Source: Rhodopseudomonas palustris
Lineage (GTDB): Bacteria > Pseudomonadota > Alphaproteobacteria > Rhizobiales > Xanthobacteraceae
Reading direction: 5' to 3'
Length of the DNA stretch: 64,000 bases
Assembly: GCF_007005445.1 (NCBI RefSeq)
Contig: NZ_CP041387.1
Span: 2,418,001 to 2,482,000, forward strand
Notes under the pieces: model-generated
The model's database searches: none
Told to the model about the DNA's origin: nothing
The model's input: the letters and a program-made list of their open reading frames with translations, nothing else
Translations under genes and position numbers: made by a program
Shown here: positions 45,581 through 54,334 of the stretch, in pieces
Layout of the letters: every line of letters begins with the position of its first letter
Numbering within the stretch: position 1 is the stretch's first letter

Positions 45581-45699
45581 GGCCGAAAACTCCCTTCATT
45601 TCCCGCAGCGAAGCATCGATCGGCAATCAATCCACGGCCGATGCGGCTGTCAATCTGTCGAGGTTGCGGCGCGCCGACCAATGCGGCACGTCCTAGCAG

Positions 45700-45990
45700 A
45701 TGACTGCTGACGATTCGGCGCCCGCGCCCGCCCCCGCCTCTCCTGTCCCCGCCCTGGACGACGACATTCTCGCCGTGCTGAGCAAAGCCGGCCACGGCAC
45801 GCTCAGCGCCCCGGAGATCGCCCACGCGCTCCGCCCCGAGGGTGACTGGCACGCGCTGCTGATGCCGATCCGCCGCGCGGCGGTCGGTCTGGCGCTGGCC
45901 GGACGGCTGGTGATCTATCGCAAGGGAAAGCCGGCCGATCCGAACGATTTCCGCGGCGTGTACCGGCTCGGCCTGCCCCGGCACGATTGA
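45700..45990 (+). CDS. DUF3253 domain protein
   Basis: A 96-residue protein with a low-complexity Ala/Pro start and a winged-helix-like domain, AHALRPEGDWHALLMPIRRAAVGLALAGRLVIYRKGKP (about residues 40-77), matching DUF3253. Such proteins may bind DNA, but nothing is shown. ATG 45700. Its stop is 9 bp from the convergent YdcF-like gene. Confidence 0.8.
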   Translation: MTADDSAPAPAPASPVPALDDDILAVLSKAGHGTLSAPEIAHALRPEGDWHALLMPIRRAAVGLALAGRLVIYRKGKPADPNDFRGVYRLGLPRHD

Positions 45991-45998
45991 GCGGCGCG

Positions 45999-46793
45999 CT
46001 ACGGCGACGGCAGCAGTGACGGGATCTTGCCGCCGAGCCGGTAGGCCAACAGCCCTGCCCATTCGTGCGCGGCGACGTCGGTGCGCGCCAGTCCCGCCGC
46101 CAGCGTCGCGAACGGGAGCGCCACGTCTTCGCGACCACGTGTCCGCCAATCCACCGGATAGGCGACCACGTCGAAGCCGGCGGCTTGAAACGCCATGATC
46201 GACCGCGGCATGTGGAATGACGAGGTGACCAGCAGCCAGAGTTCGCCGGGCTTGGGCGACACCAGCGCGCGCGTATTGGCGGCGTTCTCGGCGGTCGTGC
46301 GCGATTGGTCCTCCAGCACCACGCGGCCGGCAGCGAGCCCGAACCGCTCCAGCAACTCGCCGGCGAGCGGCGCTTCGGCAGCCGAGCGCTGGATCAAGTT
46401 GCCGCTGCCCCCGCTGTAGACGATCCGTGCCTGCGGATAACGCCGCGCCAGATCGAGCGTGGCGAGCACGCGCTCGGCGGATGCATCGAGCTCGACCGTA
46501 TTGCGCGCGGCGCTGACCTCGGAATTGATCGCCCCGCCGAGCACGATGATCCCGTCCGGGGCGCGGCCGGCGTCGTGCCATGGCGGGTAGCGTTCGGACA
46601 GCGACAGCAACAGCACGTTGCCGAGCGGCGAATAGCCGGCGATCAGCAGCAGCACGACGCCGCCGATCAGCAGCGCCCGCCCCGCCCGCCGCCACCGCGT
46701 CAGCAGCAGCACCAGACCAGCCACGCAGATCATCGCTATCGTGTTGGACGGATGAATGAAGAAGCCGAGGATCTTGGAGAGCAGGAAGAACAT
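45999..46793 (-). CDS. YdcF/DUF218 family membrane protein
   Basis: A 264-residue protein with two N-terminal membrane helices (about residues 10-30 and 40-58), then the DUF218 domain: PDGIIVLGGAINSE, RIVYSGGSGN, EDQSRTTAENAANTR and TSSFHMPRSIMAFQAAG. This family includes ElyC/SanA-like proteins affecting envelope synthesis. Its enzyme activity is not established. Starts ATG 46793, 76 bp after the aldo/keto reductase stop, same strand. Confidence 0.88.
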   Translation of the reverse strand: MFFLLSKILGFFIHPSNTIAMICVAGLVLLLTRWRRAGRALLIGGVVLLLIAGYSPLGNVLLLSLSERYPPWHDAGRAPDGIIVLGGAINSEVSAARNTVELDASAERVLATLDLARRYPQARIVYSGGSGNLIQRSAAEAPLAGELLERFGLAAGRVVLEDQSRTTAENAANTRALVSPKPGELWLLVTSSFHMPRSIMAFQAAGFDVVAYPVDWRTRGREDVALPFATLAAGLARTDVAAHEWAGLLAYRLGGKIPSLLPSP

Positions 46794-46869
46794 CGGTCAC
46801 CGGCGCACGCTGAAGATCGTGTCCGCGACGTGCGGGATTCCGACCAGGAGGTCAACGGCGGCGTGGTCG

Positions 46870-47703
46870 TCAATCCCACGCCGGAGCGGTCGCGGTGGTG
46901 GTCAGTCGTCCCGTCGGACTGCCGAGCGCGAAGATCTCTCGCATCTCGGCCTCCGACAGCGCGAAATCGAACACGTCGATGTTCTGCTCCAGCCGCTCGA
47001 GCCGCGAACTGCGCGGGATCGCGGCGACGTTCTGCTGGATCAGCCAGCGCAGGCAGACCTGCGCCGCGGACTTGCCGTGCGCGGCACCGATCCTGGTCAG
47101 TATCTCGCTCGACTTGGCATTTCCACGGGCGATCGGGCTGTAGGCCACCAGCGCCATGCCGTGGGCGGCACAGGCGGCTAGCACCTTCTGCTGATCCAGA
47201 AACGGATGGTACTCGACCTGATTGCACACCAACGGCGCCGGACAGACGGTCACCGCCTCGTTGATCAGCGCGACGGTGAAATTCGATACGCCGACGTGTC
47301 GCGTGAGGCCGAGCGCGCGAGCCTGGGCGAGCGCGCCGAGCGTTTCGGACAGCGGCACGTGCGAATTGGGCCAGTGCAGCAGCAACAGATCGACCTCGGA
47401 CAGCCGCAGCTTGACCAGGCTCTCCTTGGCCGAGCGAATGAGATCATTGGGTGCGAAATGCGTTGTCCAGATCTTGGTGGTGACGAAGATCTGGTCGCGG
47501 CGGATGTGAGAATTGCGGATGCCTTCGCCGACGTCGCGTTCGTTGCCGTAGATCTGCGCGGTGTCGATGTGGCGATAGCCCAGCCGGATCGCCTGTTCGA
47601 CGGCACGCGAGCAGACGCGTTTGCTGAGCTCCCAGGTGCCGAGCCCGAGCGTCGGAATCCTGGCCCCGTGGGCTTCGACGAAATGCGTTTCCGCGGACTG
47701 CAT
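46870..47703 (-). CDS. Aldo/keto reductase
   Basis: NADPH-dependent carbonyl reductase of the AKR fold. The tetrad is D47 (HIDTAQ), Y52 (IYGNE), K77 (VTTKIW) and H110 (LLLHWP), and PRSSRLERLEQN near the C-terminus is the NADPH-binding segment. The 277-residue size fits the 2,5-diketo-gluconate reductase/YafB-like group. Substrate unknown. Starts ATG 47703. Confidence 0.92.
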   Translation of the reverse strand: MQSAETHFVEAHGARIPTLGLGTWELSKRVCSRAVEQAIRLGYRHIDTAQIYGNERDVGEGIRNSHIRRDQIFVTTKIWTTHFAPNDLIRSAKESLVKLRLSEVDLLLLHWPNSHVPLSETLGALAQARALGLTRHVGVSNFTVALINEAVTVCPAPLVCNQVEYHPFLDQQKVLAACAAHGMALVAYSPIARGNAKSSEILTRIGAAHGKSAAQVCLRWLIQQNVAAIPRSSRLERLEQNIDVFDFALSEAEMREIFALGSPTGRLTTTATAPAWD

Positions 47704-47932
47704 GGTGATCGTCCCGCATGTCGATGACGCAGACTGATCTTTAGTAGTATGGACCGATCGCCCCCGGCTGCCAATCGCTGCAGAGCGACGAGCTTACCGA
47801 TTTGTTCCCGGTGCCAAGCAGCGCGGCCCCGCCGCCAGCGCCCCGGCGTGTTCCTCGATCGGAACTCATCTCGAAGCCAAGGTTCCGGGCCGAAGCGGCA
47901 GCCTCCCAACGGAACTCATCGCACCGTCGCCT

Positions 47933-49354
47933 TCACTTCAACCCGAACCATGCAGTCGCGATACCAAGGAAAGCGAAGAACCCGACCACATCGGTCACTG
48001 TGGTGACGAAGGTACCCGACGCCACCGCCGGATCGGCACGCATCCGCTCCAGCGCCATGGGTATCAAAATGCCCCCAAGGGCCCCAGCCACCAGATTGCA
48101 GATCATCGCCAGCGCGATGACGATCCCGAGGCCCGGCACCTTGAACCAGGCATAGGCGGCGATCCCGGTGATCAGCGCGAACGCGACGCCGTTCACCAAA
48201 CCGACCAGCGCTTCGCGCATCACCACCCGAACCGCGTTCCAGGCGCCGAGTTCGCGGGTGGCCAGCGCCCGCACCGCAACCGTCATCGTCTGGGTCGCGG
48301 CATTGCCCCCCTGGCTGGCAACGATCGGCGCCAGCACCGCCAGCGCCACCATCTGCTGCAACTGATCCTCGAACAGCCCGAGCACCGAGGATGCCAGGAA
48401 CGCGGTAGCGAGGTTAACCAGCAGCCAGTTGAACCGGCCGCGCGCGATCGTCCATACCCGGTCGGACAGTTCTTCGCCGCTGGAAACGCCACCGAGCGCC
48501 TTCAAGTCTTCGTCGGCCTCCTCCTCGATGACGTCGACGACGTCGTCGATGGTGATCACGCCGACCAGTCGGTTGTGGGCGTCGATAACGGGCGCGGCCA
48601 CGAGATTGTACTTCCCGAACAACCGCGCGACCTCCTCCTGATCCTCGTCGACGGAGACCTTGCGTCGGTCTTCGTCGACCAGATCGGTCAGCGGTACGTT
48701 ACGGTGCGAGCGCAGCAGCCGGTCGAGCGAGACCGCCCCCTGCCAGTGATTGACCCCATCGACGACGTAGATCTCGTAGAACCGCTCCGGCAGTTCCGCG
48801 GTCTCGCGCATGAAGTCGATCGCCTCGCCCACGGTCCAGTCGCGCGGCACCGCGATGAAGTCGGTCTGCATCCGCCGGCCGGCGGAGTTTTCCGGATAGT
48901 CCAGACTGCGTTCCAGCGCATCGCGTTCGGACGGCGGAAGTTTGTCGAGGATCTCCTCCTGATCCTCCTCGTCGAGCACCTGGAGCAGTTCGACCGCGTC
49001 GTCGGAATCCAGTTCGCGGACGCCTTCGGCGACGGTCTCCGGCTCCAGCTCTTCGAGGATTTCCTCGCGGACGGTTTCGTCGACTTCGTTGAGCGCCGAA
49101 AAGTCGAAATCAGCGCCGGTCAGTTCCACCAGCCGGACCCGCTCGTCGGAATCCAGCGCCCGGATCAGGTCGCCGAGGTCAGCCTCGTGGAGTTCGGAGA
49201 CCAGGGACCGCAACGAGCCGGCATCCTCGGCAGCGATCGCACGAGACACCGCCTCGACGAACTCGGCCCGGAGGTCACCGTCGTCATCCCGCATTGCCGC
49301 AGGATCGAGGGCGGCCAGATCGGGCCGCACGACCGCATCCACGTCGTCGGTCAT
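47933..49354 (-). CDS. mgtE: MgtE family magnesium transporter
   Basis: Mg2+-gated Mg2+ channel. The 473-residue protein has an N-terminal MgtE intracellular domain (about residues 20-145, with ALDSDERVRLVELTGADF), two CBS domains (about 155-270, DFIAVPRDWTVGEAI and FGKYNLVAAPVIDAHNRLVGVIT) and a five-helix membrane domain with the pore motif ASQGGNAATQTMTVAVRAL. ATG at 49354 follows GGGAG by 4 bases. The gene is divergent from two polysaccharide deacetylase genes. Confidence 0.95.
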   Translation of the reverse strand: MTDDVDAVVRPDLAALDPAAMRDDDGDLRAEFVEAVSRAIAAEDAGSLRSLVSELHEADLGDLIRALDSDERVRLVELTGADFDFSALNEVDETVREEILEELEPETVAEGVRELDSDDAVELLQVLDEEDQEEILDKLPPSERDALERSLDYPENSAGRRMQTDFIAVPRDWTVGEAIDFMRETAELPERFYEIYVVDGVNHWQGAVSLDRLLRSHRNVPLTDLVDEDRRKVSVDEDQEEVARLFGKYNLVAAPVIDAHNRLVGVITIDDVVDVIEEEADEDLKALGGVSSGEELSDRVWTIARGRFNWLLVNLATAFLASSVLGLFEDQLQQMVALAVLAPIVASQGGNAATQTMTVAVRALATRELGAWNAVRVVMREALVGLVNGVAFALITGIAAYAWFKVPGLGIVIALAMICNLVAGALGGILIPMALERMRADPAVASGTFVTTVTDVVGFFAFLGIATAWFGLK

Positions 49355-49515
49355 GGGAGCTCCCGCGGGTTTTACTGGTTGCAGAAATCGGGCGCCATCG
49401 GGCAAGATGCACTGTCGAACGGCGGCGCGAATGCCCGTGGCAATAACCAATCGGTGAAGCAAAGCGCAATGATAATCATGACACCCTGCAGCAATCCGCC
49501 AGTCGGGAGGGTGTC

Positions 49516-50319
49516 GTGATCGTCGCGCGCACCGCGGCCGCCTTGGTCGCACTCGCCGCACTCGCAGGTAACACACAGGCCGCTGAGTGCCCCCGTCCGG
49601 GGACGCTGGGCACCTCGCGGGTGTTGACGGTCGATCCGGCGACGTATCCGCGCGTCGGCCTGAAGAGCTTTCCGCAGACCCTGCCCCTCGCCGACCGCGA
49701 GGTCGTGCTGACCTTCGACGACGGTCCGGCGGCGACGACCCCGACCGTGCTGAAGGCGCTCGCCGACGAGTGCGTCCGCGCCACATTCTTCCTGGTCGGC
49801 AAGCCGGCCTCCGAGATGGGCGAGATGGTGCGGCGGATCGCGGCCGGCGGTCATACCATCGGTCATCACACCTACACCCATCAGCATCTGTCGGCGCTCA
49901 GCCATGCCGATGCGCTCACCGAGATCGATCGCGGCATCGCGGCCGACGAAGCGGTGATGCGCGCCAAGGGCATTCCGGTGGCGACCACGCGGTTCTTCCG
50001 CTTCCCGTATTTCGAATCCACCCCGGCGCTGCTCGATGATCTGCAGGCGCGCGGCATTCCGGTGTTCGGCGCCGATCTGTGGGCCAGCGACTGGAATCCG
50101 ATGACTCCGGACGAACAGCTCAAGCTGATCACCGAGCGGCTGACGGCGACCGGCCGCGGCATCATCCTGTTTCACGATCCGCGCAAGCAGACCGCCGAGA
50201 TGATGCCGGCATTCCTGCGCTGGCTGCGCGAAAACAACTACCGCGTCGTGCACGTGGTGCCCTCGGACGAAGCCGGTCACGCGGTGGCGTCGGATTCGCA
50301 TGGCCGCACTGCGCGCTGA
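49516..50319 (+). CDS. Secreted polysaccharide deacetylase (NodB domain), copy 1
   Basis: A 267-residue protein with a signal peptide (cut near residue 22, TQAAE), then a NodB domain. REVVLTFDDGPAATTP carries the catalytic DD, GHTIGHHTYTH the zinc histidines, RFFRFPYFEST and ILFHDPRKQT the later motifs. Such enzymes deacetylate chitin-type or peptidoglycan GlcNAc. GTG start with GGGAGGG 4 bases before. A related gene follows after 136 bp, a probable tandem duplication. Confidence 0.92.
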   Translation: MIVARTAAALVALAALAGNTQAAECPRPGTLGTSRVLTVDPATYPRVGLKSFPQTLPLADREVVLTFDDGPAATTPTVLKALADECVRATFFLVGKPASEMGEMVRRIAAGGHTIGHHTYTHQHLSALSHADALTEIDRGIAADEAVMRAKGIPVATTRFFRFPYFESTPALLDDLQARGIPVFGADLWASDWNPMTPDEQLKLITERLTATGRGIILFHDPRKQTAEMMPAFLRWLRENNYRVVHVVPSDEAGHAVASDSHGRTAR

Positions 50320-50455
50320 GCCGGCCGTCTGGTCCCAGAATCGCCATGGAACTTTGAACGGTTAAGCAGCCGTTCATGACGCGGTTTTATTTTCGGTCCA
50401 GGTGGGATTCGGGCGTCGTGAACCGCGCTGTCGGTCGCGTGAAGGCGGTGCACTG

Positions 50456-51775
50456 TTGTCTGAACGTTCGTTGCGGATTTCCTCTCTCATTGGCGCGGCT
50501 TGCGTCGCCGCCGCACTCACCCTCCCGCCCCATCAGGCCCGCGCGGCAAGCTGCCCCGGCAATCCCGATGCGCTCGGCACATCGCGCACGCTGGTCGTCG
50601 ACCCGCGCGAGCATCCGCGAATCGGCACGATGCAATACGGCGAGACCCTGCCGCTGCGCGACCGCGAGGTGGTGCTGACGTTCGACGACGGCCCGCTGCC
50701 GCGCGAAAGCAACCAGGTGCTCGACATTCTGGCCAGGGACTGCGTCAAGGCGACGTTCTTCGTCGTGGGGCGGATGGCGAAGACGTTTCCGGAAGGCGTG
50801 CGCAAGCTGCGCGCTGCCGGCCACACCATCGGCACCCACAGCCAGAATCATCCGCTGAGCTTCAACCGGATGTCGGTCGAGCAGGCCCAGCAGGAGGTCG
50901 ACGAAGGGATTGCCTCGACGCTCGCCGCGCTCGGCGGCGACCGCGCGGCGCTGTCGCCGTTCTTCCGCATCCCAGGTCTGCTGCGGGCCGAAGCAGTCGA
51001 AGAATACCTCGCCTCCCGCGGCATCCAGGCGTGGAGCGCGGACTTCCCGGCCGACGACTGGCGCCACGTTCCGCCCGAGACCGTCTTCCAGCTCGCGATG
51101 AGCCGGCTAGCCGCCAAAGGCAAAGGTATCTTATTGCTGCACGACATCCAGCCTCGTACGGTGGCGGCATTGCCGAAAATCCTGCAGGCGCTGAAGGCCG
51201 GCGGCTACAAGATCGTGCACGTGGTCGCAGCAACGCCGGAGCTGCCGAAGACGCCCACGATGCCACAGGAATGGCGGCTGCATCCGGCGCCGAATACCGT
51301 AGCAACCGCGCGCTGGCCCAAGGTGCCGCGCTTCGTATTCGCCAACGCACAAATGCTGCCGGCTCCGGCGATCGCCGATATCGGCCTTGATGGCCAGCGG
51401 CTGATCCCGGGCAGCGCACCGATCCGGTCGAATCGTCTGGCGCGAGGCCAGGTGCCGACGCCACAGCGCTCGCCGTGGCCGCGGCAGACCCTGGTCGAAT
51501 CGGCCGACAGCCTGATCACCCTGCCGGTGCCGTCGCCCAGCCTGTTCGCGATTCCCGAACGCAGCGCCCCGGCGATCCGGGCGATGGTCCCGGTGAAAGC
51601 GGAGCGCGCCGCCCGCGAAGCGCCGCAGTTCGTCCGCAGCTTCAACGACCGGACGCTGTCGATCGATATCGGCGCCGCAGCGCGCCCGATCTCCGGCAGC
51701 GTCGGCATCGCCCCGGAAGGCCTGCAGCGCGGCCCGCTCGACGCAGGCAGCCGCCCTCGCCCGCTCAATCACTGA
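50456..51775 (+). CDS. Secreted polysaccharide deacetylase (NodB domain), copy 2, with C-terminal extension
   Basis: About 439 residues. A signal peptide (IGAACVAAALTLPPHQARA) precedes a NodB domain similar to copy 1: DREVVLTFDDGPLPRE, GHTIGTHSQNHP, FFRIPG and GILLLHDIQPRT. The last 200 residues have no domain I know and are rich in Pro, Ala and Arg. The start is unclear: TTG at 50456 (reads LSERSLRISS) is chosen with weak AAGGCGG upstream; GTG at 50402 is an alternative. Tandem relative of the previous gene. Confidence 0.85.
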   Translation: MSERSLRISSLIGAACVAAALTLPPHQARAASCPGNPDALGTSRTLVVDPREHPRIGTMQYGETLPLRDREVVLTFDDGPLPRESNQVLDILARDCVKATFFVVGRMAKTFPEGVRKLRAAGHTIGTHSQNHPLSFNRMSVEQAQQEVDEGIASTLAALGGDRAALSPFFRIPGLLRAEAVEEYLASRGIQAWSADFPADDWRHVPPETVFQLAMSRLAAKGKGILLLHDIQPRTVAALPKILQALKAGGYKIVHVVAATPELPKTPTMPQEWRLHPAPNTVATARWPKVPRFVFANAQMLPAPAIADIGLDGQRLIPGSAPIRSNRLARGQVPTPQRSPWPRQTLVESADSLITLPVPSPSLFAIPERSAPAIRAMVPVKAERAAREAPQFVRSFNDRTLSIDIGAAARPISGSVGIAPEGLQRGPLDAGSRPRPLNH

Positions 51776-51851
51776 TCCGGTACCCGCCCCCTTGCCCTCC
51801 GGCAATTTGCCATTAGATTGACGGCATATTGCCGTCACTCGGGGGCCCACG

Positions 51852-52280
51852 ATGTCCATCATTGAGACGGTCGCGGATAAGCTTGGCGGCAAGCCGGTGC
51901 TCGGCACGACGGTTCGGTCGCAGGCTGAGTTGGCCATGGTGGTCCGCAACCGCCTTCCCCTCGCCGCCCTCCAGGGATTGAGCCGCGCCGGGCTGAGCGA
52001 TCAGGAAATCGAGCAGTTCGTCATCCCGCAGCGGACACGCCGACACCGCGCCGAGCGCAATCAGCCGCTCACGATCGACGAATCCGACCGGGCCGTCCGC
52101 CTGCTGCGCATTCAGAGCCTCGCCGAGGACACCTTCGGCGTGGACAAGGCCAGCCTCTGGCTTCGCCGCCCTCTGGCTGAGCTGGCGGGCGAAACACCCC
52201 TAACCGTGGCACAAACCGAGGCTGGCGCCAGACTGATCGAGATGGTGCTCGGCAAGATCGCTTGGGGCGCAGCGGCCTGA
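51852..52280 (+). CDS. Xre/MbcA/ParS-type antitoxin
   Basis: A 142-residue protein with an Xre-like N-terminal HTH (about residues 20-75, VVRNRLPLAALQGLSRAGLSDQEIEQFVIPQR) and the DUF2384 toxin-binding domain (about 85-142, LLRIQSLAEDTFG and WLRRPLAELAGETPLTVAQTEAG). It neutralises RES toxins by forming a complex. ATG 51852 follows GGGGGCCCACG at 9-11 bases. Its stop shares a base with the toxin ATG (TGATG), so the pair is coupled. Confidence 0.92.
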   Translation: MSIIETVADKLGGKPVLGTTVRSQAELAMVVRNRLPLAALQGLSRAGLSDQEIEQFVIPQRTRRHRAERNQPLTIDESDRAVRLLRIQSLAEDTFGVDKASLWLRRPLAELAGETPLTVAQTEAGARLIEMVLGKIAWGAAA

Positions 52281-52741
52281 TGCGCCTGTGGCGACTGTCT
52301 CTCGCCCGTCACGCTCGGGCGTTCGACGGCGGTTATGGACTGCTGTTCGACGGCCGCTGGAATACTGTCGGCCGGCCCATCACCTACTGCGCGACATCAC
52401 CCGCTCTCTGTGTGCTGGAGAAGCTGGTGCACGTCGAAGACCCGCTGCTGCTGCCTGAGCTGATGCTGGTGCGCTACGAAGCACCGGACAACTTGGCCGT
52501 CGACGACGCGCCACTTTCCGCCCTTCCGACCGATTGGCGACGTCGAGAAAGCTGGACGCAGCAGCGCGGTAATGCGTGGCACGCCTCGCTCTCGGCCCCG
52601 CTGCTGCGGGTGCCATCCGCGATCGTCCCGATCGACGGATCACCGGATCTGAACGTGCTGATCAACCACCGGCATCCTGGCGCCGACCGGATCAGAATCG
52701 CAGACATCGAGCCGTTTACCCTCGATCCCCGCCTGTTCTGA
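52280..52741 (+). CDS. RES-domain toxin
   Basis: A 153-residue protein of the RES family, starting MRLWRLSLARHARAFDGG, with the family core GRWNTVGRPITYCATSPALCVLEKLVH (about residues 26-52). Studied RES toxins degrade NAD+. The active-site pattern R...Y...S/E is plausible here, but I did not align it. It overlaps the antitoxin stop by one base. An intact RES-Xre pair, located 111 bp before tRNA-Leu. Confidence 0.92.
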   Translation: MRLWRLSLARHARAFDGGYGLLFDGRWNTVGRPITYCATSPALCVLEKLVHVEDPLLLPELMLVRYEAPDNLAVDDAPLSALPTDWRRRESWTQQRGNAWHASLSAPLLRVPSAIVPIDGSPDLNVLINHRHPGADRIRIADIEPFTLDPRLF

Positions 52742-52852
52742 CGATCGGGCTTCGGCATCCGAATGCCAACGTTCTCGCAGTTGTTATGCGCGAGACCAGA
52801 TCGTCAGGTTGTTTGGGAGGATTGCGCCGAACAGCACGGGCCGGAGCGAAAT

Positions 52853-52937
52853 TGGTGCGCTCGGAGGGACTCGAACCCCCACGATTTTACTCACTGCCAC
52901 CTCAAGGCAGCGCGTCTACCAATTCCGCCACGAGCGC
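52853..52937 (-). tRNA. tRNA-Leu (anticodon GAG)
   Basis: The reverse strand reads GCGCTCGTGGCGGAATTGGT..., a class II tRNA with a 7-bp acceptor stem (GCGCTCG with CGAGCGC), an anticodon stem CTGCC/GGCAG with loop TTGAGGT (anticodon GAG, reading CUC/CUU), a long variable arm and the GGTTCGAGTCC T-arm. The encoded CCA ends the gene at 52853. 85 nt. Confidence 0.97.
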
Positions 52938-53015
52938 TTGGGACCGGTTTCGGGCATCGCCGACCGGATCGACGGCGCCCATTTAACAAAACAATGATGA
53001 GGCCACAAGGCCAGA

Positions 53016-53258
53016 TCAGCGCCGATCTGGGGATCGCGGCAACATCTGTTTGACCTCGACCGCAATTCGGTTGCGATCGACCAAAACCATGCCGGACGCG
53101 ATCGGCATGTTGTTGGCGAGGATCTTGACCTCGTCGGCTTCGGTGGCGTCCAGTTCGATGATGGCGCCGCGGCTGAGCCGCAGCACCTGGTGGATCGGCA
53201 TCGAGGTGGTCCCGAGAACCACCATCAGATCGACGGAAACTTTATCGAGTGTCGGCAC
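53016..53258 (-). CDS. Standalone SpoA (FliN-like) protein
   Basis: An 80-residue protein consisting almost wholly of a SpoA/FliN C-terminal domain: VDLMVVLGTTSMPIHQVLRLSRGAIIELD, then PIASGMVLVDRNRIAVEV. FliN forms the flagellar switch ring; SpoA domains also occur in type III secretion proteins. The start is GTG at 53258 with CGGG 7 bases upstream. No flagellar genes are adjacent. It is divergent from lipB across 66 bp. Probably a flagellar switch component encoded away from the main cluster. Confidence 0.82.
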   Translation of the reverse strand: MPTLDKVSVDLMVVLGTTSMPIHQVLRLSRGAIIELDATEADEVKILANNMPIASGMVLVDRNRIAVEVKQMLPRSPDRR

Positions 53259-53324
53259 TGGAACCCGGACTGACTTGCCTGAGGAACGAAGACGTGGTCG
53301 ACCACACCACGTTATGGTTATCCA

Positions 53325-54062
53325 ATGATTAACGTCTCGACTTCCCCCCGCCAGACACTGGATTGGACCGCCTTGAAGCCCGCCGACGGCTCTCCAGCGG
53401 TGGAATGGCGCATCTCCGATTCGCCCGTGCCATATCCTGAGGCGGTGGCGACCATGGAGGCACGTGCCGCCGCGATCGCTGCCGGACTTGCGCCCGAGCT
53501 GGTCTGGCTGCTGGAGCACCCGCCGCTCTACACCGCGGGCACCAGCGGTCACGCCACGGACCTGCTGGAGGAGCGTTTCCCGCTGTTCACCACCGGCCGC
53601 GGCGGCCAGCTCACCTATCACGGCCCTGGCCAGCGGGTGGCCTATGTGATGCTCGACCTGAAGCGCCGCCGCCCCGACGTGCGCGCCTATGTGGCTGCGC
53701 TCGAACAATGGATCATCGCCACCCTCGATGCCTTAAACATCCGCGGCGAGCGCCGGGAAGATCGGGTCGGCGTCTGGGTCCGCCGCCCCGACAAGGGCGA
53801 CGGCTACGAGGACAAGATCGCGGCGATCGGCGTCCGGCTGAAACGCTGGGTGTCGTTGCACGGCATCGCCATCAACGTCGAACCCGACCTGTCGCATTTC
53901 AAGGCGATCGTGCCCTGCGGGATCAGCGATCCGCGCTACGGAGTTACCAGCCTGGTCGATCTCGGCCTGCCGGTGGTGATGAGCGACGTCGACCTCGCTT
54001 TGCGCGCCGCGTTCGAAAACATCTTCGGCGAAACCCGCGCCTCGACGCCTGCGGGCGTCTGA
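53325..54062 (+). CDS. lipB: Octanoyl-(acyl-carrier-protein)-protein N-octanoyltransferase
   Basis: Transfers octanoyl groups from ACP to lipoyl domains, the first step of lipoate synthesis. The 245-residue protein has [13 protein letters not shown] (about residues 92-104), the catalytic K164 ([14 protein letters not shown]) and C198 ([11 protein letters not shown]). ATG at 53325, with TTATGGTTATCCA before it but no strong ribosome site. Ends well before the next gene. lipA is not adjacent. Confidence 0.95.
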   Translation: MINVSTSPRQTLDWTALKPADGSPAVEWRISDSPVPYPEAVATMEARAAAIAAGLAPELVWLLEHPPLYTAGTSGHATDLLEERFPLFTTGRGGQLTYHGPGQRVAYVMLDLKRRRPDVRAYVAALEQWIIATLDALNIRGERREDRVGVWVRRPDKGDGYEDKIAAIGVRLKRWVSLHGIAINVEPDLSHFKAIVPCGISDPRYGVTSLVDLGLPVVMSDVDLALRAAFENIFGETRASTPAGV

Positions 54063-54334
54063 GTCTCCCCGATCTGCTGTCAGCTTCACGCACGCGAGGC
54101 GATTACTTCCGCGCCGGAACCGCCTGAAAAAAAATCAGCCGCAATCATCGTTGTTCGAACGCAACCGCGACTGTGTCACCGGTTCCGGCAACGGAATTCT
54201 AAGGATGAAACCGCGCGTCTGCGCCGATGCGGCACCGACAACGCTTTCGTCACGTTAGCATGGATAGATCAGCAACGGCCTCCGCCTGTGGCGGCCGACC
54301 AACCTCGTAGTTTCCACAGTATTCGATCCGGGCG

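Noticed and set aside
49355..49515. Possible Mg2+ riboswitch before mgtE
   Set aside because: Only 161 bases between divergent starts and I could not find an M-box-like core by eye.
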